Source of the DNA: an archaeon UBA55
GTDB taxonomy: Archaea; Undinarchaeota; Undinarchaeia; Undinarchaeales; Undinarchaeaceae
Assembly: GCA_002495465.1 (NCBI GenBank)
Contig: DAFN01000016.1
Span: 40,169-50,033, forward strand
Reading direction: 5' to 3'
DNA: 9,865 nucleotides
The notes below the pieces were generated by a model. It was not told the DNA's origin. It did not search any database and saw nothing but the letters and a program-made list of their open reading frames with translations. Position 1 is the stretch's first letter, and the number at the start of each line of letters is the position of its first letter. Made by a program: the position numbers and the translations under genes. Of the stretch, positions 6,142 to 9,865 are shown piece by piece.

Positions 6142-6146
6142 GGAGG
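6142..6146 (+). promoter_or_regulatory. Shine-Dalgarno of the PC4-like gene
   Basis: GGAGG sits 7 bases upstream of the ATG at 6154. Unlike most transcript-head genes here, this one therefore needs a leader. No clear TATA box at the matching distance was seen; the AT-rich stretch around 6117-6130 is the only candidate. Confidence 0.6.
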
Positions 6147-6153
6147 AAAAACA

Positions 6154-6624
6154 ATGGTAGAATTCAAAACAATAAAATCAGAAGAAATACAGTTTGGAAA
6201 TAACAACTTCATCGAAGTTGCAAGAAAGGAAGCTGTTGCTGAAGAAGGCAGCAATGAATTCGTGGCGATTTCGCGCGGATATTATGCTCCTGACGGAGGC
6301 AAGCGCTTCAAGAAAAGCTTTGCCGTTCCGCTAGCGCCTGAGGTTGTAGATTTTATCTGCACCAAGGTAAAAGAGCTTGCAGGCGAGATTTCTGTAGAAG
6401 ATACTGCACCCGCAGAAGAATCTGCAGCTGAAGAAACACCTGTAGAGGAAGCTGAGGCAGAAGAGGCACCGGCTGAAGCAGTTGAAGAAGTTTCTGAAGA
6501 AACTACTGAGGCTGAGGAAGTCGTTCCTGAAGAGCCTGCAACTGAACCAGTTGAAGAAGCTTCTGAAGAAGAAACTATTGAGGCAGAAGAACCTGCTGAA
6601 GACGAAGAAGAAAAGGCAGAATAA
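6154..6624 (+). CDS. PC4-like single-strand nucleic-acid-binding protein with acidic tail
   Basis: 156 residues in two parts. Residues ~1-75 form a compact alpha/beta domain. The run NNFIEVARK...NEFVAISRGYY, a turn (APDGGKRFKK), then SFAVPLAPEVVDFICTKVKEL resembles the PC4/p15 layout: curved beta strands with aromatic and basic residues, then one long helix. PC4-type domains bind single-stranded or melted DNA and assist transcription. Residues ~80-156 are an almost uncharged-free Glu/Ala/Pro/Thr/Val tail with no aromatic residue, nearly all Glu or Asp among charged positions. A 23-residue imperfect repeat (VEEVSEE at 110, VEEASEE at 133) implies growth by duplication. Acidic tails on such proteins usually modulate DNA binding or recruit partners. 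The Shine-Dalgarno GGAGG fixes the start, and a T8 run follows the stop. The family call is by fold pattern only and could be wrong; a plain hypothetical acidic protein is the fallback. Confidence 0.65.
   Translation: MVEFKTIKSEEIQFGNNNFIEVARKEAVAEEGSNEFVAISRGYYAPDGGKRFKKSFAVPLAPEVVDFICTKVKELAGEISVEDTAPAEESAAEETPVEEAEAEEAPAEAVEEVSEETTEAEEVVPEEPATEPVEEASEEETIEAEEPAEDEEEKAE
6481..6621 (+). repeat. Internal repeat in the acidic tail
   Basis: The segment encoding VEEVSEETTEAEE (from 6481) recurs as VEEASEEETIEAEE (from 6550), offset by 69 bp or 23 codons. The DNA is similar too (GTTGAAGAAG, TCTGAAGAA), indicating a fairly recent in-frame duplication rather than simple compositional convergence. 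Confidence 0.5.
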
Positions 6625-6625
6625 A

Positions 6626-6633
6626 TTTTTTTT
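6626..6633 (+). terminator. Poly-T terminator after the PC4-like gene
   Basis: Eight consecutive T residues begin two bases after the stop TAA (6622-6624). Archaeal RNA polymerase stops at such runs without needing a hairpin. Confidence 0.6.
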
Positions 6634-6663
6634 GGGGTGAAAGCTCCTAATTTGAGAAGAAAC

Positions 6664-6675
6664 AGCGCTAGCGCT
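6664..6675. repeat. Perfect 12-bp palindrome between convergent genes
   Basis: AGCGCTAGCGCT is fully self-complementary and lies in the 72-bp gap between the PC4-like gene (+) and the PRC-barrel gene (-). It is GC-rich in an AT-rich gap and flanked by CAGC (6663-6666) and GCTG (6680-6683). It may be a back-up bidirectional terminator or a protein- or restriction-type recognition site. Confidence 0.45.
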
Positions 6676-6696
6676 ATTTGCTGTAAAATAATTTAA

Positions 6697-7032
6697 TTAA
6701 TCTACTAGGCCTGGGATTGGAGACTCGTCGTGGTCTTCTTCTTCACTCTGTTTTGGAACTAGCTGCTTTGGTGCAGTTACTAGGACTATGTCTTTGCAGG
6801 CGAGGATTTCCTTGTAAGGAATTAGAACGCTTTTCTTTACGCCTTGGTCCCCTTGTGAAAGCGTTTTGTAAAGGAAACTCTCACGGGCCATGGAAATTGT
6901 GAAGCCAGATATACTTCCTTTTTCGGTGTCAAGCATTGCATCTTCAACCTTTCCGACGTATTCAGCGCCTCTTGTGTAAACGTCCTTTCCTGTGAGGTTT
7001 GTCAAGTTTGTTACTGTCATTGTTTCTCCCAT
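6697..7032 (-). CDS. PRC-barrel domain protein
   Basis: 111 residues. Residues ~8-88 form a PRC-barrel: LTGKDVYTRGAEYVGKVEDAMLDTEKGSI is the typical opening, and VLIPYKEILACKDIVLVTAP the closing strands. PRC-barrels are small beta-barrels mediating protein contacts; in archaea some work in RNA metabolism and some (CdpB-type) in FtsZ-based cell division. The tail (94-111) is acidic (SEEEDHDE) and ends SPIPGLVD, possibly a docking peptide. The start at 7032 fits a TATA box 24.5 bp upstream. An in-frame ATG at 7020 has GGGAGA at good spacing, so translation could begin at either, the second giving a four-residue-shorter protein. It is divergent from the M50 protease, the two starts being 70 bp apart. 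The partner is unknown. Confidence 0.88.
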   Translation of the reverse strand: MGETMTVTNLTNLTGKDVYTRGAEYVGKVEDAMLDTEKGSISGFTISMARESFLYKTLSQGDQGVKKSVLIPYKEILACKDIVLVTAPKQLVPKQSEEEDHDESPIPGLVD

Positions 7033-7052
7033 TTTTCACTAAGAGCTTCTTG

Positions 7053-7060
7053 TTTAAATA
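7053..7060 (-). promoter_or_regulatory. TATA box of the PRC-barrel gene
   Basis: TATTTAAA on the minus strand, centred 24.5 bp upstream of the ATG at 7032. It is only 13 bp from the opposite-facing TATA box of the M50 gene, so the two promoters may compete for TBP/TFB. Confidence 0.55.
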
Positions 7061-7073
7061 GTTTGTCGGAAAA

Positions 7074-7081
7074 AGTATAAG
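7074..7081 (+). promoter_or_regulatory. TATA box of the M50 protease gene
   Basis: AGTATAAG preceded by CGGAAAA (BRE-like) is centred 25.5 bp before the ATG at 7103 but only 16.5 bp before the ATG at 7094. The spacing supports 7103 as the start of a leaderless message. Confidence 0.6.
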
Positions 7082-7102
7082 ACATGAGAAATAATGGGAA
7101 AT

Positions 7103-7672
7103 ATGCAATTGCTTGAAAGTTTTACGAAGAAAGAGTTGCAAGATCTTGGTATTTCTGTTATTGTGATGTCAGCTGTTGTAGCGGTTTCAATGAGAATGCC
7201 TATGATGTTTATTTTTGCAATTCTTGCAATTGGACCAGGATTTATACTACATGAACTTGGACACAAATTTATGGCGCAGAAAAAGGGCTACCATGCACAC
7301 TATAAGATGTGGAAAAATGGGCTTATCTTTGCGGCATTCCTTTCGATTTTTGGGCTGACCTTTATAGCTCCTGGTGCTGTTTACTTTGGCGGACGAGTTA
7401 AACATTCTGACAGGAATGTTGGGCTAGTTGCTGTTGTTGGTCCAATGATAAATGTCTTGCTCGCTGTCTTTTTTATGGCATTTATGTACACAGGAAATGC
7501 ATTTTTAATAACTTTAGGTTGGATTGGGGCGTATGTAAACTCCTTCCTGGCGATTTTTAATCTTATTCCGATTTATCCACTTGACGGGCAGAAAGTCTTC
7601 AAGTGGGACTGGAGAATTTGGGCAGGCGCAATGGGCATCGCTTTCTGGATATTTAGTGGTATAAAGATTTAA
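7103..7672 (+). CDS. M50 site-2 protease-type membrane metalloprotease
   Basis: 189 residues from the chosen start, a compact M50/S2P core without PDZ or CBS domain. The zinc motif HELGH (H50, E51, H54) lies at the end of a membrane segment. A second hydrophobic region (~75-95) and GPMINVLLA (113-121) follow. NLIPIYPLDGQKVF carries the third zinc ligand (D161 of LDG). About five hydrophobic segments are seen: ~18-45, 75-95, 107-128, 133-157 and 172-187. Such enzymes cleave transmembrane helices or clear signal-peptide remnants, often freeing membrane-tethered regulators. No obvious substrate is adjacent. The 280-residue anchored protein and the membrane protein at 9056-9652 are in separate transcripts. 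The start at 7103 is preferred over 7094 on promoter spacing; either gives the same core. The divergent PRC-barrel gene shares its control region. Confidence 0.9.
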   Translation: MQLLESFTKKELQDLGISVIVMSAVVAVSMRMPMMFIFAILAIGPGFILHELGHKFMAQKKGYHAHYKMWKNGLIFAAFLSIFGLTFIAPGAVYFGGRVKHSDRNVGLVAVVGPMINVLLAVFFMAFMYTGNAFLITLGWIGAYVNSFLAIFNLIPIYPLDGQKVFKWDWRIWAGAMGIAFWIFSGIKI

Positions 7673-7683
7673 AAGCTACAAGT

Positions 7684-7691
7684 GTATATGT
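7684..7691 (+). promoter_or_regulatory. Probable TATA box of purB
   Basis: GTATATGT is centred 35.5 bp upstream of the purB ATG at 7723 in the 50-bp gap after the M50 gene. Initiation would fall near 7713, giving a leader of about 10 bases with no convincing Shine-Dalgarno. Read-through from the M50 gene is also possible. Confidence 0.4.
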
Positions 7692-7722
7692 AAGTGTAGG
7701 TACCTTATTTGGGTTTTAAGAC

Positions 7723-9054
7723 ATGTTAGCACGCTATCTAGAAAATCAGCATACAACAGAGGAAATGGAGAAAGTATTCTCCGATGAAAATATTCTTGAG
7801 AAATGGCTTTCTATAGAGGCGGCTCTTGCAAAAGCGCAGGCATCTGTGGGAAATATACCAAAAAAGGCTGCCGATACTATTGGGAAAAATGCGAATTTAA
7901 AAACCATAACGCTCGAACGGGTTGAGGAGTTAGAAGAGGAGCTTCAACATAGGATACTTGCTGTTTCAACAGCTCTTGCAGAGAAATCAGGTGAGTATGG
8001 GAAATATGTTCACCTTGGAGCAACATCTTATGATATAATTGATACTGGGTGGGCTCTTATTTTTGCAGAAGGTTTAGGTATAATTGAGAAGAGACTTAAG
8101 AACTTGAGATTGGTGCTTCTGGATATGGCAAAGCAGTACCGGGATTTGATCATAATAGGAAGAACGCATGGACAACATGCTGTTCCGACTACATTGGGAT
8201 TTAAGTTTGCTATTTGGTCCTGTGAAATTGATAGGCAGCTGGATAGAGTAGAAAAATCCAGGAAGAACATATTATTTGGAAAGATGACTGGGGCTGTTGG
8301 AACGGGTGCAAGTTTCGGGAAAAACGCAACAAAAATCCAGGATTTGGTAATGAAGGATTTCGGGCTGAAAAGTCCTCGGGCAACGACACAAGTTGTTCAG
8401 AGAGACCGGCATGCTGAAGTTATTTTCACATTAGTTATGATAGGACAGACTCTTCAGAAAATTTCTACTGAAATACGAAATATGCAGAGAACTGAGGTTG
8501 GAGAGTTAGAAGAGCCGTTTAAGAAAGGGAAGATTGCGAGCGCGGGAATGCCTCAAAAGAGAAATCCTTGGAGATCAGAGAGGATTGCAGGAATTGTCAG
8601 ATACTTGAGGTCTAATATTATGCCGGCTCTTGAAAATATACCACTAGAGCATGAAAGGGATCTGACAAATTCCAGTTGCGAGAGTATAATTTTCCCTGAG
8701 ACTTTTATTTTGACAGATTTTATTGTAGAAGAGACTATACAGATAATGCAAGGACTCAACGTCTATCCAGATAAGATACATAAGAATATACTGCTGACTA
8801 AGGGCCGTTTTATGTCTGAAGCAGTTATGTTGAAGCTTGTTGAAAAGGGTATGGAAAGAAGTAAAGCTCATGAGATTATGAAAGAAGCGTCAATGGAAAG
8901 CTCAAAAAAAGATATTGAAATGATGGAAGTTCTGAAAAAGAAGCCCAAAATTCGGGAACTTCTTTCTGAGGATGAGCTTTCCGAAGTTCTTGATCCGAAA
9001 AATTATATTGGCTCTGCAAAGACCCAGATTGATAAAATAATCAGAACGCGTTGA
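7723..9054 (+). CDS. purB: Adenylosuccinate lyase
   Basis: 443 residues, normal for archaeal/Bacillus-type PurB. It cleaves fumarate from SAICAR in IMP synthesis and from adenylosuccinate to give AMP. Superfamily regions are in order: HLGATSYDIIDT (97-108, with H97), GRTHGQHAVPTTLG (146-159, general-acid H149), and the signature IASAGMPQKRNP (271-282). HERDLTNSS (310-318) and helical C-terminal domain follow. The signature departs from the usual GSSxMPHKxNP. The Ser matching the first, catalytic Ser is kept (S273), the Gly before it is Ala, the second Ser is Ala, and His is Gln, as in the MPQK form of argininosuccinate lyase. HERDLTNSS and overall fit still favour PurB. It faces the minus-strand membrane-protein gene with one base between the stops. 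Confidence 0.94.
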   Translation: MLARYLENQHTTEEMEKVFSDENILEKWLSIEAALAKAQASVGNIPKKAADTIGKNANLKTITLERVEELEEELQHRILAVSTALAEKSGEYGKYVHLGATSYDIIDTGWALIFAEGLGIIEKRLKNLRLVLLDMAKQYRDLIIIGRTHGQHAVPTTLGFKFAIWSCEIDRQLDRVEKSRKNILFGKMTGAVGTGASFGKNATKIQDLVMKDFGLKSPRATTQVVQRDRHAEVIFTLVMIGQTLQKISTEIRNMQRTEVGELEEPFKKGKIASAGMPQKRNPWRSERIAGIVRYLRSNIMPALENIPLEHERDLTNSSCESIIFPETFILTDFIVEETIQIMQGLNVYPDKIHKNILLTKGRFMSEAVMLKLVEKGMERSKAHEIMKEASMESSKKDIEMMEVLKKKPKIRELLSEDELSEVLDPKNYIGSAKTQIDKIIRTR

Positions 9055-9055
9055 A

Positions 9056-9652
9056 TTACTGCAGGGTGAGAATGTATAGGAAGACTGGGTAGCCTATTTT
9101 TGATATTATTATGTAGTTAGCAAAGCTACCCATTGTATGTGTTATAATATTTTTTGGTAGTGGAACTGGAGCTGAGAATTTAACTATTATCGCGTCAACC
9201 CAGATTGCAAAAAGGACTGTGCCATAGGCAGACCAGAAGAACTGCGTCTCTGTTATATTTGTCCCGAAATGTCCTGACAAAACACTTGCAATAGTGGCGA
9301 TTATGGTAATTATTACGCTATGTATTACTATTCCATTTCCTTCAGATGGTTTTGTTTTTACTACGAAATAGAATGCTAAGAAAGAAATGGCAAGAGCTAT
9401 GAAAAGATTGTAAGTATAAGCTAGAAGGAATGGAGAAAAATAGAATACTTCTATACCAACTTTCCAGGAATCTGCCCTACGGGTTATCAAAATTGCCAAA
9501 AATACAAATGGAAGAACAAGATATTTTCCGTGGGACGCCCAGTTGAAGAAGGGAATTATAAAAATAAGTGTGATAACGCCTATTACAGCCAGAGAGAATG
9601 CTAAGAGGCTTCTCTTTGAGACTTTGATAGCTTCTTTATTGGTTTTTGGCAT
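9056..9652 (-). CDS. Polytopic membrane protein, unrecognised
   Basis: 198 residues, strongly hydrophobic, with about six membrane segments (~15-37, 43-58, 70-98 possibly two, 107-127, 138-158, 172-196) after a short basic N terminus. This predicts a cytoplasmic N terminus. Loops are short; notable polar residues within or near segments are H111, H128, D153 and H172. Size and segment count recall small integral components such as ECF-type substrate-binding subunits, but no signature was recognised, so no function is assigned. The ATG at 9650-9652 follows the upstream stop by two bases and has no Shine-Dalgarno or TATA box. Translation is therefore probably coupled to the upstream coiled-coil gene, and the two products may act together. 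Its 3' end faces purB with a single base between stops. Confidence 0.8.
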   Translation of the reverse strand: MPKTNKEAIKVSKRSLLAFSLAVIGVITLIFIIPFFNWASHGKYLVLPFVFLAILITRRADSWKVGIEVFYFSPFLLAYTYNLFIALAISFLAFYFVVKTKPSEGNGIVIHSVIITIIATIASVLSGHFGTNITETQFFWSAYGTVLFAIWVDAIIVKFSAPVPLPKNIITHTMGSFANYIIISKIGYPVFLYILTLQ

Positions 9653-9654
9653 AT

Positions 9655-9865
9655 TTATTGACGGATGAGTCTTTCTAGTTCGGCATGCTCTCTCGCCAAG
9701 TTGTCAAGTTTGTCACTGATATATGTGAGATATTGCATATATCTGTCAGCCTCTGATTGGTAAAGTGCTTCTTTGCTTTCTATATTTTGAAGATGGGACT
9801 CTAGTAAGTCTATTTTAGTCCTTATGGTTGCCAACTCTGTTGATATTTTTTCAGAATCGTGTGGA
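9655..9865 (-). CDS. Coiled-coil protein, C-terminal part only (5' end outside window)
   Basis: The minus-strand frame is open from the window edge to TAA at 9655-9657, giving at least 69 residues. There is no start with upstream signals inside the window, so the gene enters from the right. The visible part (HDSEKISTELATIRTKIDLL, then a stretch ending HAELERLIRQ) is almost wholly helical. Leu/Ile/Tyr recur at heptad-like spacing and it is rich in Glu, Lys, Gln and Arg, so it is a coiled coil with no hydrophobic membrane segment. Two bases separate its stop from the start of the membrane-protein gene, so the pair is very likely one operon. I do not recognise the family; the missing N-terminal part would decide it. 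Confidence 0.7.
   Translation of the reverse strand, partial: PHDSEKISTELATIRTKIDLLESHLQNIESKEALYQSEADRYMQYLTYISDKLDNLAREHAELERLIRQ

Noticed and set aside
5957..6154. 66-residue N-terminal extension of guaB
   Set aside because: IMP dehydrogenase homology starts at 5956, a BRE/TATA pair lies inside the extension, and it overlaps the start of the PC4-like gene.

Overview
The window reads as archaeal chromosome of moderate GC (roughly 40%). Evidence: TATA boxes, several with purine-rich BRE-like flanks, lie at a nearly constant ~25 bp from start codons, implying leaderless transcripts; a poly-T run follows one stop codon; and gene content includes an eL41-like ribosomal mini-protein, a PRC-barrel protein, a compact M50 membrane protease and a PC4-like acidic-tailed protein. 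The lineage cannot be fixed from sequence alone. An uncultured, possibly DPANN-type or euryarchaeal-type genome would fit, but that is a guess. No rRNA, tRNA, CRISPR, IS element or phage gene was seen.

Layout. 17-130 (+): a 37-residue, extremely basic protein resembling eL41. 168-773 (-): a winged-helix protein with a lysine-rich arm and coiled coil, with its own TATA box and a tandem 12-bp repeat upstream. 774-1436: a large gene-free block. Its 901-1320 part is strikingly cytosine-poor on the + strand and full of TGAG words, and a 12-bp inverted repeat follows at 1358-1397. 1437-4527 (+): surE (nucleotidase), pepA (M17 leucyl aminopeptidase) and an unrecognised acidic protein with two C-terminal hydrophobic segments, tightly packed. 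4532-5956 (-): guaB (IMP dehydrogenase), convergent with the preceding gene at a 4-bp gap. 6154-6624 (+): PC4-like protein with a long Glu/Ala/Pro tail. 6697-7032 (-): PRC-barrel protein. 7103-7672 (+): M50 site-2-type protease, divergent from the PRC gene across a ~70-bp double promoter. 7723-9054 (+): purB (adenylosuccinate lyase). 9056-9652 (-): a polytopic membrane protein, preceded at 9655-9865 (-) by the 3' end of a coiled-coil gene that runs off the window.

How the genes relate. guaB and purB act on the two branches leaving IMP (IMP to XMP; adenylosuccinate to AMP), and SurE can dephosphorylate nucleoside monophosphates, so nucleotide metabolism is the one common thread. The rest (peptide turnover, membrane proteolysis, nucleic-acid-binding proteins) looks like ordinary housekeeping. 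Genes at the head of a transcript look leaderless, while clearly internal genes carry Shine-Dalgarno sequences. The least explained parts are the 630-bp skewed non-coding block next to the winged-helix gene, the pepA-linked membrane protein, and the coiled-coil/membrane pair at the right edge. I did not find a clearly new multi-gene system.
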